64,000 bases of DNA from Bradyrhizobium sp. MOS002 (GCF_003020115.1 NZ_PYFX01000007.1:248001-312000), one strand, 5' to 3'; shown: positions 1 through 9,238, counted from the first letter of the stretch. Made by a program: numbers and translations. Notes: generated by a model from the sequence alone, not told the origin.

Positions 1-772
1 GACCGGCCTTCTTGGCCTCGGTCATCACCTTCATGGTGAGATCGATCTCTTCCTTGGTCATGTTGCCCTTGTCGGCATATTTGTACTTGCCGGAGGCTTC
101 CACGACCATCGCGGCATCCATGATGCCGATCGAGGGGATGTTGAGGATCGAGGCCTTGCCCTTGAATTCGGGATTGAGCAGCTCCGCCCACGAGCTGATC
201 GGACGCTTGATGATGTCGGGGCGGATCCCGAGCGTGTCGGCGTTGTAGACGGTCGGGATCAGCGTGACGAATTCGGTCGCCGACGTCGCGAACTTCTTGG
301 AATCCTTGCCTTCGAGATAGAGCACCTTCCAGGGCGCGGTGCCCTGGCCGCCGATCTTCTTGCCGCCGGGGGTTTCGCCCTTGGTGAAGACCGGGGTGAT
401 GTTGTCGAATTCCTTGATCTTCCTGGCGTCGAGGGCAAGGATGTTGCCTGACGGCACGATCTTCTTCAGCGAGAAATATTCGGTATCCAGCACGTCGAAG
501 GAATTCGGCTGGGTCATCACGCGCTTGGTGACGTCGTCGGTGGTCGCGGTGATGTATTCGATCTTGATGCCGGTGTCCTTCAGGCACTGCTTGGAGATGT
601 CGTCGCCCTCGTTCACCGCGGTGCCGAGATAGCGCAGCACCTTCGGCTCGGCCGACATGACATAGGGAAAGCCGGTGATGGCGCCGGAGCCGGCGGCAAG
701 GCCGGCGAGACCCGCGGTGCTCTTCAGTAGCGTGCGGCGGCTAAGGCCCTTCTTCCTGGTCGTTTCGGTCAT
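1..772 (-). CDS. ABC transporter substrate-binding protein, polyamine type (partial)
   Basis: Periplasmic solute-binding protein of the PotD-like extracellular solute-binding family. The start codon is at 772 and the C-terminus lies beyond the left edge, so about 257 residues are seen. The N-terminus has a twin-arginine motif (SRRTLLKST) and then a small-residue hydrophobic stretch, so it is probably exported folded. The mature part begins with a typical PotD-like beta strand and the segment LRYLGTAVNEGDDI. The ATPase gene lies just upstream on the same strand (815-1801), so the two are very likely one transport operon whose permeases would be further left. The substrate, polyamine or a related cation or amino acid, cannot be fixed from this part. 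Confidence 0.85.
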   Translation of the reverse strand, partial: MTETTRKKGLSRRTLLKSTAGLAGLAAGSGAITGFPYVMSAEPKVLRYLGTAVNEGDDISKQCLKDTGIKIEYITATTDDVTKRVMTQPNSFDVLDTEYFSLKKIVPSGNILALDARKIKEFDNITPVFTKGETPGGKKIGGQGTAPWKVLYLEGKDSKKFATSATEFVTLIPTVYNADTLGIRPDIIKRPISSWAELLNPEFKGKASILNIPSIGIMDAAMVVEASGKYKYADKGNMTKEEIDLTMKVMTEAKKAG

Positions 773-814
773 ATCAGTCACTCCTCTGTTGCGCATTCCG
801 GTGATTGATCGGCG

Positions 815-1801
815 CTATTGCAGACGTTGCGCCTTGGCGGGATCCCAGGTGGCCAGCACGCGATCGCCCGGCCGGAACTGGTGGACGTCGAAGGCGGCCT
901 CGGGAAGGTGGGAGAACAGGGCGGTCCCGTCTTCGAGGGTGAGCGAGACGGCGATGTAGGAGCCCTGGTACTCGGTCTGGGTCAGCAGCGCCGGCGCGCC
1001 GAACGCGCCGTCAGTGAACGGCGCGATGCCGAGCTGATCGGCGCGCACGGCGATGAGTTTGCCTGCGTCGCTGAGGACGTTGTGGCCGCCGATGAAGCGC
1101 GCCACGAATTCGGTGCGGGGATGATGGAAGATGTCGCGGGCACTTCCCTGCTGTTCGATCCTGCCCTGGTTCATCACCACGATGTGGTCGGCCAGCGCCA
1201 TCGCTTCTTCCTGGCCGTGCGTGACCTGGACGAAGCTGATGCCGAGCTCGCGCTGCAGCCGCTTCAATTCGCCCCGCATCCTCACCCGCAGGAACGGGTC
1301 GAGTGCCGAGAGCGGCTCGTCGAGCAACAGGATCTGCGGCTCGGTGATCAGCGCGCGAGCGAGCGCGACGCGCTGCTGCTGGCCGCCGGACAGCTGTGCG
1401 GGGAGCCGGGCCGCGTAGGGGGTCATCGCCACCAGCTCGAGCAATTCGCCGGCGCGCTTGTGCCGCGTCGCCCGGTCGATGCCGCGCATTTTCAGGGCAA
1501 ACGCCACGTTGTCGATCACGCTGAGGTGCGGAAACAGCGCGTAGGACTGGAACATCATCGCCGTGCCGCGCTTGGCGGGTTCGAGATCCGTGACGTTCTG
1601 CGGACCCAGGATGATGTCGCCTTCGCTGACGGCCTCGTGGCCGGCGATCATGCGCAAGGTCGAGGTCTTGCCGCAGCCGGAGGGGCCGAGCAGGCAACAA
1701 TAGGTGCCGGCCGGGATCTTCAAATTGACGGTGTCGACCGCCAGCGTCGTGTCGTAGCGCTTGGTGACGGCGACCAGTTCGAGGGCGGCGGGAGTGGCCA
1801 T
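815..1801 (-). CDS. ABC transporter ATP-binding protein (PotA-like)
   Basis: Cytoplasmic ATPase of 328 residues that energises import. It has the Walker A motif GPSGCGKTST, a Q-loop region, the ABC signature LSGGQQQRVALARAL, Walker B ILLLDEPLSALD and the switch histidine (VTHGQEEA). The C-terminal third beyond about residue 235 is the TOBE-like regulatory region usual for the spermidine/putrescine and ferric-iron subfamily. It is 42 bp upstream of the solute-binding gene on the same strand and divergent from a GntR regulator. The length is normal and the product appears intact. Confidence 0.92.
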   Translation of the reverse strand: MATPAALELVAVTKRYDTTLAVDTVNLKIPAGTYCCLLGPSGCGKTSTLRMIAGHEAVSEGDIILGPQNVTDLEPAKRGTAMMFQSYALFPHLSVIDNVAFALKMRGIDRATRHKRAGELLELVAMTPYAARLPAQLSGGQQQRVALARALITEPQILLLDEPLSALDPFLRVRMRGELKRLQRELGISFVQVTHGQEEAMALADHIVVMNQGRIEQQGSARDIFHHPRTEFVARFIGGHNVLSDAGKLIAVRADQLGIAPFTDGAFGAPALLTQTEYQGSYIAVSLTLEDGTALFSHLPEAAFDVHQFRPGDRVLATWDPAKAQRLQ

Positions 1802-1983
1802 GGCGTGTCCGGGACGAGGGCGATGCTACGCCTCTCTCCGCAAGGTCCATGCCAATCGCGCTTGAATCGTTCTCCGCCGGCCGAATTCCGAAACAGTGCA
1901 GCGAAGTCAGATCGTTAGATCGAATCACTTGGATCTGGCCGGCCCGTTGCCTTCGCAGTTGCGTGCACACAAAACAGGCGCGG

Positions 1984-2016
1984 ATTGTATAAAGTTTCGC
2001 CTGTGATTGGATACAG
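1984..2016. promoter_or_regulatory. candidate operator between ABC operon and gntR
   Basis: TGTAT at 1986-1990 and ATACA at 2011-2015 form short inverted half-sites in the AT-richer spacer between the two divergent genes. FCD-type GntR regulators commonly bind TTGTATACAA-like sites, so this could be the autoregulatory site. The arms are only 5 bp, 20 bp apart, so the support is weak. Confidence 0.25.
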
Positions 2017-2066
2017 CTCGTCGACTAGGATTCGACGCCATCTTCGACGATCGAGCCCTCACAATC

Positions 2067-2774
2067 ATGGCTGCCAAGTCCCGACCGAAATCCGACGCGC
2101 CAGATGCGAGCGATCGCGTCAGTCGCATCCGGGAAGGCGTGACTGCGGCGATCCTCGAACATCGCCTGCTGCCCGGCACGAAACTCGGCGAGGACGAGAT
2201 CGGCGAGATCTACGGTGCAAGCCGAACGCTGGTCCGCACCGCGCTTCAACAGCTCGCACATGAGGGCATCGTCAACATCGAGAAGAACCGCGGCGCCTTC
2301 GTCGCGCGGCCGACGCCTGCGGACGCGCGCGAAGTGTTCGAGGCGCGCCGCCTGATCGAGCCGACGATCGTCGATCACGCAGTTGATGCGGTGTCGCCGG
2401 CCTGGATCGGGCGTCTCCAGCGGCATCTTGCCGAGGAACGCGAAGCGGAGCAGCGTGGCGATGCGCGTGCTTCGGTCCGTCTCTCCGGCGACTTCCATCG
2501 GCTCGTCGCCGAGATGAGTGGCCACAGCATCTATCTCGGTTTTCTCAAGGAGCTGATCGCGCGCTCCTCGCTCATCATCCTGCTCTACCGCCGGCACGAC
2601 ACGCCGGCCTGCGGCACCGATCATCACGCCGGGATCGTCGCCGCGATCCGCAAATGCGACAGGGAGGCCGCGCGCGCGCAGATGTTGTCGCATCTGAACG
2701 AGATCGAGGCCGAGCTGTTCCTGAAGGATCCCGCCGCCGACGAGTTGCGGCTCGCGGACGTGCTCGGAGCGTAA
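2067..2774 (+). CDS. GntR family transcriptional regulator (FCD subfamily)
   Basis: DNA-binding repressor or activator of 235 residues from the ATG at 2067. An in-frame TTG at 2007 would add 20 residues and sits inside the putative operator, so I prefer 2067, although neither start has a good ribosome binding site. The N-terminal winged helix-turn-helix spans about residues 15-80 (LGEDEIGEIYGASRTLVRTA). The C-terminal part is an all-helical FCD ligand domain with the usual metal or ligand histidines (DFHRLVAEMSGH, HHAGIVAAI). It is divergent from the polyamine-type ABC genes and probably regulates them; the inducer is unknown. Confidence 0.9.
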   Translation: MAAKSRPKSDAPDASDRVSRIREGVTAAILEHRLLPGTKLGEDEIGEIYGASRTLVRTALQQLAHEGIVNIEKNRGAFVARPTPADAREVFEARRLIEPTIVDHAVDAVSPAWIGRLQRHLAEEREAEQRGDARASVRLSGDFHRLVAEMSGHSIYLGFLKELIARSSLIILLYRRHDTPACGTDHHAGIVAAIRKCDREAARAQMLSHLNEIEAELFLKDPAADELRLADVLGA

Positions 2775-3059
2775 GCCTGCGATCGCCTTCGCGTGTCTCG
2801 ATCTTACCGCCGGTCGTCGTCCGACCTTGGTCTCCGTGAACCGGACGCAGAACTTCTCGGCTGGCATGAGTCAAGCTCGCTGACGCGTTCATCTCGGTTT
2901 CGGGAACCGTGAGATTCGCTAGTAATCCGATCGCTTCCTGTACGCGGCGGCAATTTAGTTCGTCAGCTGCGCCCAATTATGACAGTGCGTTGCGACGCAA
3001 CGTTACTATTCCTCCCGGGCCGTACCGGCTATATGCTGACGTTCTGTCATTGAACTGTC

Positions 3060-4841
3060 ATGTCACCGGCAATGTTGAAATCAGACGCTTCACCGGCTCG
3101 CAAAACCACGAGCGCGCCGGAGCGGAATCCTGTTGCGAAGGACAACAAGAGAACGCAAGTCGTCGCCGGCTTCTTCAGGCAGCGTCAGCCCGCCGAGCTC
3201 GTCGGGGAACCTGTGATCGTCGAGGGCGCTGTGATCGATCAGACGCCATCGCAAGATGCGGAACCGGCAACGGAACCGCTCCGATCCAACGCTGCCGCGC
3301 ATGCCGCCGGTGAGATCGAGCTCAAGCTTCTCGTCGATGCCGGTCGCATGGCCCATTTCAACGCTGCGCCCGTCATCGCGGCGAACGCGCGAAACAAGGG
3401 CACGCGCAAACATCTCAAGTCCGCCTACTACGACACGCCGGAGCGGACGTTGCATCGCAACGGCTTGAGCTTGCGTGTTCGCCAGAGCGGCGCGCGCTTC
3501 GTGCAAACCGTGAAGACCGATGCGGTGCACGATCCGCTCCGCCGCGGTGAGTGGGAGGCGCGCGTGCCTTCGCTTGCGCCCGATCTCGCTTTGGCAATGC
3601 CGTTCATTCCCGAGAAGCTTCGCAGCTCTCTCGCAGCGCAGCCGCTCGAGGTCGTCTTCACCGCCGACATTCATCGTCATGCGCGGATGGTTGACCTGCC
3701 GTCCGGCACGGTCGAAATCGCCTTCGACCAGGGCGTGCTGACGGCGGGCGACCGGTCGCGACCGGTGAGCGAGATCGAACTTGAACTCAAGAGCGGCAGC
3801 GCCAGCACGATCTACGAGATCGCGTCGCGGCTTGCAGAGCACGGCGTCGTGAAGCCGTCCATCCGAACCAAATCGGCACGCGGATTCGATCTTGCCGCCG
3901 ACAAGCCGCCCTCGGCGCGACGTCCGCGAAAACTTCGTCTCGATCCGTCGGTGACATTGGACGGGGCGTTCGCGACAATTCTGCGGTCCTGCTTCCTCCA
4001 TTTGCTTCAGTCGCTGCCGGCGGCCGAGGACGGCCGCAATCCGGAAGGCGTCCATCAGCTGCGCGTTGCGCTACGCCGGCTTCGATCGGCCCTGGATCTG
4101 ATGCGGTCGGTCGGCGCGCTCAGCAATCTAGATGCACTGCGGTCGGAAGCCAGATGGCTGGCCCAAGACCTCTCCGCCGCGCGCGACTGGGACGTGTTCC
4201 GGATCGCGACCTTGCCGACGATCGCAAAGGCCTGTCCGTCGGTCGCGGGCTTCGATGCGCTGGGCCGGGCTGCGGCCGGGCGTCAGTCCGACGCCTATCG
4301 CAGGGCGCATGGCGCGCTCGAAGATCGCCGCTGCGCCGTATTTCTGATCGGCCTCGGCAGCTGGATCGAGACGCGGGGCTGGCGCAACGACGTCGCCACT
4401 GAGGATCTCGGCCAGCTCGCCGAACCCGCCGTCAACTTCGCGCAGCGCATTTTGTCGGAGCAATATGCGAAGGTGCTCAGGCGCGGCCGCCGCTTCAAGT
4501 CGCTTCCCGCCGAAGGTCTGCACCGCGTGCGGCTCGCGACCAAGCGGTTGCGTTACGTCAGCGAGTTTCTGCTGCCGCTGTTCGCGGACGGCAAATCCGC
4601 GCGAAAATTCTCGCGCAGGCTCGCCGGCTTGCAGGAGCAGCTCGGCGCCTTCAACGACATGGCGGTCACGGCATCATTGCTCGACCGGCTTGGTGCCGAG
4701 CCCGACGGCGCCATCGCCGCGGCGGCGATCGCAGGCTGGCAGGCGCGCGCGTCGATCGGGGTGCAGCCCGCCTTGCAAGGCACGTGGCGCGATTTCACCG
4801 CCGCGCGCGTGCCCTGGTCGCGGCAGACGCCGCAGGACTGA
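3060..4841 (+). CDS. CYTH and CHAD domain-containing protein
   Basis: A 593-residue cytoplasmic protein. The first 80 residues or so are polar and of low complexity. The CYTH triphosphatase tunnel domain then begins with the signature E85-I-E87-L-K89 and runs to about residue 290, with basic tunnel residues such as LSLRVRQ. The C-terminal part (about 300-560) is a CHAD domain with its His/Arg-rich helices (VHQLRVALRRLRSA, HRVRLATKRLRY). CYTH-CHAD fusions are known or proposed to act on triphosphate or bind inorganic polyphosphate, and a polyphosphate role is inferred here. The ATG at 3060 has no clear Shine-Dalgarno sequence, so a later start before residue 80 is possible. Confidence 0.85.
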   Translation: MSPAMLKSDASPARKTTSAPERNPVAKDNKRTQVVAGFFRQRQPAELVGEPVIVEGAVIDQTPSQDAEPATEPLRSNAAAHAAGEIELKLLVDAGRMAHFNAAPVIAANARNKGTRKHLKSAYYDTPERTLHRNGLSLRVRQSGARFVQTVKTDAVHDPLRRGEWEARVPSLAPDLALAMPFIPEKLRSSLAAQPLEVVFTADIHRHARMVDLPSGTVEIAFDQGVLTAGDRSRPVSEIELELKSGSASTIYEIASRLAEHGVVKPSIRTKSARGFDLAADKPPSARRPRKLRLDPSVTLDGAFATILRSCFLHLLQSLPAAEDGRNPEGVHQLRVALRRLRSALDLMRSVGALSNLDALRSEARWLAQDLSAARDWDVFRIATLPTIAKACPSVAGFDALGRAAAGRQSDAYRRAHGALEDRRCAVFLIGLGSWIETRGWRNDVATEDLGQLAEPAVNFAQRILSEQYAKVLRRGRRFKSLPAEGLHRVRLATKRLRYVSEFLLPLFADGKSARKFSRRLAGLQEQLGAFNDMAVTASLLDRLGAEPDGAIAAAAIAGWQARASIGVQPALQGTWRDFTAARVPWSRQTPQD

Positions 4842-4855
4842 GCGAAGTACATCCC

Positions 4856-4896
4856 CCAAAAAAGTTGCGGCCAGCCATTGGGGGATGGCTGGCCGC
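4856..4896 (-). terminator. Rho-independent terminator of the BTLCP peptidase gene
   Basis: A perfect 11-bp stem (4867-4877 with 4886-4896) with an 8-nt loop is followed on the minus strand by a run of six T (complement of A at 4858-4863). It sits 68 bp past the stop codon of the gene at 4964-5590. It also lies just after the CHAD gene but lacks a T run on that strand. Confidence 0.85.
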
Positions 4897-4963
4897 GCGC
4901 GAACCGGTCTGGGACGGGGAGGGGTGGGGATGTGACCGGGTCGCGTATCTCTTTCGTTTGTCT

Positions 4964-5590
4964 CTACTGATCTCTCGCGCTGGCGGTGGAGACCGCCGGC
5001 TTGGTGTCGCCGAGCGAGACCCAGACGTTGGGATCGCTCTGCGACTGGCGCTTGACGAAGCGATAGCCGGTCTCCGTCCAGGCAACGACGTTCTCGTTCT
5101 GATTGTCGAGAACGAATTCGCCCTTGTCGGTCTTCACCGTCAGCACCGCGTGTCCTTCGCCCTTCTTGTCGCGCACGACGGTGATGAGCAGGGCCTCGCG
5201 CGGCCATCCGGCATCGATCAGCATCTTGCGCTTCAACAGCACGTAGTCTTCACAGTCGCCGTAACCGTCCGACGGCAGCGACCACTTTTCGATCACGCCC
5301 CAGTGCTCCTGGTCGGTCAAAGGCTTGACGGTCTCGTTGACCCAGCGATTGACCTTGACGAGGTCGCGCCATGCAGCCTGCGACATCACGATGTCGCGCG
5401 GCTGCGTCGGTGCGCCCTGGCACTGAGCGGCGTTGTCCGCACAGAACTCGACCCAGCCGATCGGTGCACGCGTGGTGTCACCGAGGCTCGCGTAAAGCAG
5501 ACGGCCTTCGCCGGCCTGCGCTGTCGCGCTCATTCCGAAAAGCATGGCGGCCAGCGCCAAACCTTTCCCCTGTCCCCTGAAGTCCAACAT
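4964..5590 (-). CDS. transglutaminase-like cysteine peptidase (BTLCP / LapG-like)
   Basis: Predicted exported cysteine peptidase of 208 residues. The ATG at 5590 is followed directly by a hydrophobic signal peptide ending near AQA; an upstream in-frame ATG at 5620 is less likely. The catalytic triad of the bacterial transglutaminase-like family is visible: Cys in GYGDCEDYV, His in GEGHAVLTV and Asp in FVLDNQN. Characterised relatives (LapG) are periplasmic, calcium-dependent and cut large adhesins under c-di-GMP control through LapD. No LapD or adhesin gene is in the window, but a tandem PilZ gene lies directly upstream on the same strand. Its own terminator follows at 4856-4896. Confidence 0.85.
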   Translation of the reverse strand: MLDFRGQGKGLALAAMLFGMSATAQAGEGRLLYASLGDTTRAPIGWVEFCADNAAQCQGAPTQPRDIVMSQAAWRDLVKVNRWVNETVKPLTDQEHWGVIEKWSLPSDGYGDCEDYVLLKRKMLIDAGWPREALLITVVRDKKGEGHAVLTVKTDKGEFVLDNQNENVVAWTETGYRFVKRQSQSDPNVWVSLGDTKPAVSTASARDQ

Positions 5591-5639
5591 TGCGGCCCCC
5601 GTTTCTTGTTGGGACCACATTGCGCAGGGAGCTTTTGAG

Positions 5640-5790
5640 TTGCCGCTAAGTCAGTCAAGTCAAGTCGAGACGAATGCAAGTAAAACACGCGGCGAATTCG
5701 ATCTATACTTGAGTCAAACTTGAATAAAATTCGATACGACTGCAATTGATTCAAATTTTATCGATTAACGCGGAAACGCTGGCGGAACCG
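5640..5790 (-). promoter_or_regulatory. AT-rich upstream region of the BTLCP peptidase
   Basis: The roughly 150 bp upstream of the peptidase start are far richer in A+T than the surroundings, with several TTGAATAAAATT-like and TCAAATTTTATCG-like tracts. This looks like a promoter and regulator-binding region for the minus-strand gene. I cannot assign the regulator or the exact -35/-10. Confidence 0.35.
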
Positions 5791-5849
5791 CTGTTTGCAC
5801 GCACCCACAGCGCCCGCGTTAACCCGCGCGAGGCAGGTCACGACCCATG

Positions 5850-5883
5850 AAAAAGGCGGCGTCCGCATCGCGGAGGCCGCCTT
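5850..5883 (-). terminator. Rho-independent terminator of the PilZ gene
   Basis: A perfect 8-bp stem AAGGCGGC (5853-5860) pairs with GCCGCCTT (5876-5883) and can be extended inwards. On the minus strand it ends in TTTTT (complement of 5850-5854). It is 39 bp past the PilZ stop codon and separates that gene from the BTLCP peptidase, so the two are likely separate transcription units. Confidence 0.85.
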
Positions 5884-5921
5884 CAGTACTGGAAATGCAG
5901 TGGTTTTGGTGCCTTCGCGCT

Positions 5922-6539
5922 TTACCGCGCGGTAACGCTCTCTTCGAGAGTTTCAATTGGCTGCGAATGCATGAACTCGAGCGCGAAGCCGTCTTCGAGG
6001 TTTCGGACCACGCGGCCCTGCACGCGGCCGAGCAGAACCGTCGAATTCAGCGGCGGCCGGTTCTCTGCGGCGATGGCCGCGCCCGACAGCGAGAGGTCGA
6101 TGATGCGGCAGGTCATCTTGGTGCCGTCCTCGAGCGTCAGCACCGCAATCGGGTTGCGCGGCACGATACGATCGTGGCGGCGGTCTTCCGGCAAATTGAG
6201 GATGTCGCGGTTGGCGAGCCAGGTCAGCTGGGCCGCGAGCTTGTCGCGCTTTCGCGGCGTCGCACCGACCGTCATGGCGAAGCCATTGTCGATGATGCGG
6301 GTGATCTTGCCCTCGACGCGGCCGATATGGTCGAGATAGGCGACCACGCGGTCGCCGACATTGCCGATGCCGGGGGCCAGCAGCGCCAGCCCGCCCGGCG
6401 ACATGTTGATCACCTGGCAGGGGAATTCACGGCGGTCCGGCAGCATGTAGCGGCCGAGCAGGTGAACCTTCACCCGCTGGAAACGCCGACGTTCCTCGGC
6501 GGCCGGAAGAAATCTTTTGTGCGCCAACGCCATTTTCAC
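5922..6539 (-). CDS. tandem PilZ domain protein (c-di-GMP receptor)
   Basis: A 205-residue soluble protein with two PilZ domains. Domain 1 starts with the arginine motif RRFQR (RxxxR) at about residue 18 and has NMSPGG (NxSxxG). Domain 2 has RRHDR near residue 120 and DLSLSG (DxSxxG). Both domains therefore keep the two motifs that grip c-di-GMP, and the protein should bind it. No output domain is fused, so it would act through a partner. Start choice is between Met1 and Met3. It lies upstream of the LapG-like peptidase gene but is closed by its own terminator. Confidence 0.88.
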   Translation of the reverse strand: MKMALAHKRFLPAAEERRRFQRVKVHLLGRYMLPDRREFPCQVINMSPGGLALLAPGIGNVGDRVVAYLDHIGRVEGKITRIIDNGFAMTVGATPRKRDKLAAQLTWLANRDILNLPEDRRHDRIVPRNPIAVLTLEDGTKMTCRIIDLSLSGAAIAAENRPPLNSTVLLGRVQGRVVRNLEDGFALEFMHSQPIETLEESVTAR

Positions 6540-6601
6540 AACCCGACCCCCCGCCTGGCGGAGTCCGGGACGACCCTAAGGTGCACAGGGTTAATGCCGC
6601 G

Positions 6602-7768
6602 TTAGGATCGGGCCCGGCGATGACGAACAGAAACAATGCGTTCGAAAAGCCACATCAGGGGCGGACAGGCCAGCACCGTCAGCGCGCCGAGGTCGAGCGC
6701 GACCGCGGCAGTGCCGGCCGATTTGGCGAGCCGGCCCGCCACCGCCGGCCCCAGCATCATCGCGGCATAGAAGAGAGTGTAGAACACGCCCATCCCGATC
6801 GCCCTGGTTTGCGGCACGAGCACGCGGGCGGTCAGGCTCATGATCGGCCCGGCCGGATGGCCGCCGATCAGGCCGATCAGGACGAGGATCGTGATCACGG
6901 CATCGGACCGGGTGAGCCAGGCCAGCAGGGCGGCCACCACCAGGCTGGCGGCGCTCGCCAGCACGAGGGGGCGCTTGAAGCGGTCGGCGAGATAGCCGCC
7001 TGCCGGCACCGAGATCACCGACAGCCACATCACGAGGCTGATCGCCGATCCCGCCGCGGCAATGCTCCAGCCGCGCTCGGCGAGCAGCGAGGGGCCGAAC
7101 GAGAAGATCATGGCGAATCCGACATTATAGAGGCCCCAGATCGCGCCCGCGACGATCACTGCCAGAAGCGCAAGCGGATCAAGCCGCCCGGAGCCGGCCG
7201 CGCTGGCGGTCGCTCCCGGGGGCGACTGGTAGAACGTGATCAGCACAATGCCGATCGCGGTCAGCGCGCCGGCCACGAGGAACACGGCGCCCGCGCCATA
7301 GGCGGTGCCGATCGCCGGCAGCACCAGCAGCGAGATCGCAACGCCCGCCGGCCAGGAGTTGACGAAGATCGCCATCGCGGTGGCGATCTCCTTCCCCGCA
7401 AACCAGTCGGTGCCCATCTTGGTGAGCTGCACGGTCAGCAGCACGCCGCCGGCGCCGGAGGCGAGCCGGCCCGCCATCTGCCAGCCCCAGACGTCGGTGG
7501 TGGCCATGACGAGACTGCCCGCCGTCATCAGCAGCAGTGCCACAATCGTGGTGGGCTTGTCGCCGAGGGCGCGGCCGATCGCGCCGCCCGGCAGCGCCAG
7601 CACGATGCCCGGCGTGAAATAGAGCCCGATCAGGATGCCGATATCGGCGAGCCCGACGCCAAAAGTCTGTTGCAGCAGCGGCGCGACCGCGGCCACGCTC
7701 TGGAACTGGAACGCGATGGTGAGGCGAACGACGAACAGGATCGCAAGAATGCCCCAGCGATTGTGCAA
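6602..7768 (-). CDS. MFS transporter
   Basis: Inner-membrane major facilitator of 388 residues with about 12 hydrophobic segments. The best start is the TTG at 7768, preceded by GGGGAGA about 8 nt upstream; the open frame extends further with no plausible membrane sequence. A typical short loop (GGAIGRALGDKP) lies between the second and third segments, and its counterpart (GGYLADRFKRP) lies in the second half. The substrate is unknown. Another MFS gene ends 71 bp upstream on the same strand (7840-9081), so the two may be co-transcribed. Confidence 0.8.
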   Translation of the reverse strand: MHNRWGILAILFVVRLTIAFQFQSVAAVAPLLQQTFGVGLADIGILIGLYFTPGIVLALPGGAIGRALGDKPTTIVALLLMTAGSLVMATTDVWGWQMAGRLASGAGGVLLTVQLTKMGTDWFAGKEIATAMAIFVNSWPAGVAISLLVLPAIGTAYGAGAVFLVAGALTAIGIVLITFYQSPPGATASAAGSGRLDPLALLAVIVAGAIWGLYNVGFAMIFSFGPSLLAERGWSIAAAGSAISLVMWLSVISVPAGGYLADRFKRPLVLASAASLVVAALLAWLTRSDAVITILVLIGLIGGHPAGPIMSLTARVLVPQTRAIGMGVFYTLFYAAMMLGPAVAGRLAKSAGTAAVALDLGALTVLACPPLMWLFERIVSVRHRRARS

Positions 7769-7839
7769 CGTCTCATCTCCCCAAGCCCTGTATCGAGGGT
7801 GCGGTGGAGAGAGGCCGGAGTCAACCGCAAGCTCTGAGC

Positions 7840-9081
7840 CTACGCCTTCCTCACCGCGCGCTGATAGAGGAAACACAACAGCGCCAACAGCACTGCGGCC
7901 GAGAGCCCGAGCGACCAGTGAATGCCGATCGCCGCACCGAACAAGCCGACGGTAATGCCGCTGAACGCCCGCATGCCGAGCCCCGCCATGTTGTAGAGGC
8001 CGACGACGCGGCCGCGAATGTCGGACGGCGCGTTCAACTGCACCAGCGCCTGCGCCATGGTGTTGAACGACAGCTCGAAGAAGCCTGCAAAGAACAACAG
8101 CACGATCGCGACCGGATAGATCCGCACCGAGGCGAAGCCGAGCAGCGCCACGCTCCACAACATGGCGAGCATGATCGCGGTGCGCGGCGTGCCCTTGAGC
8201 CGTCCCCAGGATTCCAGCGCGATGCCCGCGAGCAGCGCGCCGGCCGCATCAGCCGCGAGCAGCACGCTGTAGGAGATTCCGGGATCGCCATGGCCGAGAT
8301 CGCCGGCAAAGCCCGGCATCTGGGCGTGATAGGCGTTGCCGATCATGAAGGAGGTGAGGCCGGCAAGCCATGTCATCGCCGTCAGCACCGGTTGCGTGCC
8401 GATGGCGCGGATGGTCAGCATGATATCGGCAAGGCCACGCACGGCGAAGCGCCGCACGGCCACGCTGTTGTCGCGCACCGGCGCCCAGAACAGCCACAGC
8501 AGCATCGGCAGATAGAACAGCGTGTTGAAAATGATGCCATGCGAGGTGCCGAGCGTGAGCATGATGATTCCGCCGACGGCAGGACCGACCAGAATGCCGA
8601 GATAGCGCGCCATCGCGTTCAGTCGCACCGCGCTCGGAAGATCGGCCGGGCCGACGAGATCATAGAGCAGCAGCTGGTTCGGCGTCTGCCACAACACGCC
8701 GGCGCAGCCATGGATCACCAGCAGCAGCATCGCATACCACATCTCGATGGTGTCGGTGATGAAGAAGAAACCCCATCCAGCCGAGGCAACAATAAACAGC
8801 AGCATGCCGCACTGGATGATGCGGCGCGGATCGACCCGGTCGGCGAGCCCGCCAACCGCGACCGAGAACAGCAGGAACGGTAGCCAGTGCGACAGCACCG
8901 CAAAGCCCGCCAGCGCCGGCGAATGGAATTTCTGGAACACCACCCAATAGCTGATCACATGCTCGATATTGTCCGCCATCATCGCCAGCACGTAAGCGAT
9001 GAACTGCAGTCGGTACGGCACCGACTTCATCGCCGCGAACGAGCCGGACGCGACCACGGGATTTTGGGGGAGGGGGTTCAA
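7840..9081 (-). CDS. MFS transporter (MFS_3 / EntS-like)
   Basis: Inner-membrane transporter of 413 residues of the MFS_3 group, which includes enterobactin exporters. The N-terminus SGSFAAMKSVPYRLQF matches the conserved lead-in to helix 1 in this group, so a start before it is needed. TTG at 9081 is used, with GTG at 9057 as the alternative; neither has a clear ribosome binding site. Loop GGLADRVDPRR is the family motif between helices 2 and 3. The substrate is unknown. Confidence 0.78.
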   Translation of the reverse strand: MNPLPQNPVVASGSFAAMKSVPYRLQFIAYVLAMMADNIEHVISYWVVFQKFHSPALAGFAVLSHWLPFLLFSVAVGGLADRVDPRRIIQCGMLLFIVASAGWGFFFITDTIEMWYAMLLLVIHGCAGVLWQTPNQLLLYDLVGPADLPSAVRLNAMARYLGILVGPAVGGIIMLTLGTSHGIIFNTLFYLPMLLWLFWAPVRDNSVAVRRFAVRGLADIMLTIRAIGTQPVLTAMTWLAGLTSFMIGNAYHAQMPGFAGDLGHGDPGISYSVLLAADAAGALLAGIALESWGRLKGTPRTAIMLAMLWSVALLGFASVRIYPVAIVLLFFAGFFELSFNTMAQALVQLNAPSDIRGRVVGLYNMAGLGMRAFSGITVGLFGAAIGIHWSLGLSAAVLLALLCFLYQRAVRKA

Positions 9082-9238
9082 GGGGGCACCTGGGTCGGAC
9101 TGGGTTCGTCCCTACACGTTCAATCGTGAGCGCTCAAGACACTTGGGTGTGCTCGAACATCAGCCATGCATTGCGGCCACACACTCCGCCGTCATCCCCG
9201 CGCACCTCAGGATGACGGCGGTGGTTGTGGCAGGCGCT

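Noticed and set aside
6581..8883. Two long plus-strand frames (418 and 359 codons)
   Set aside because: Antisense of the two MFS genes; the His/Arg/Gln-rich product has no domain.
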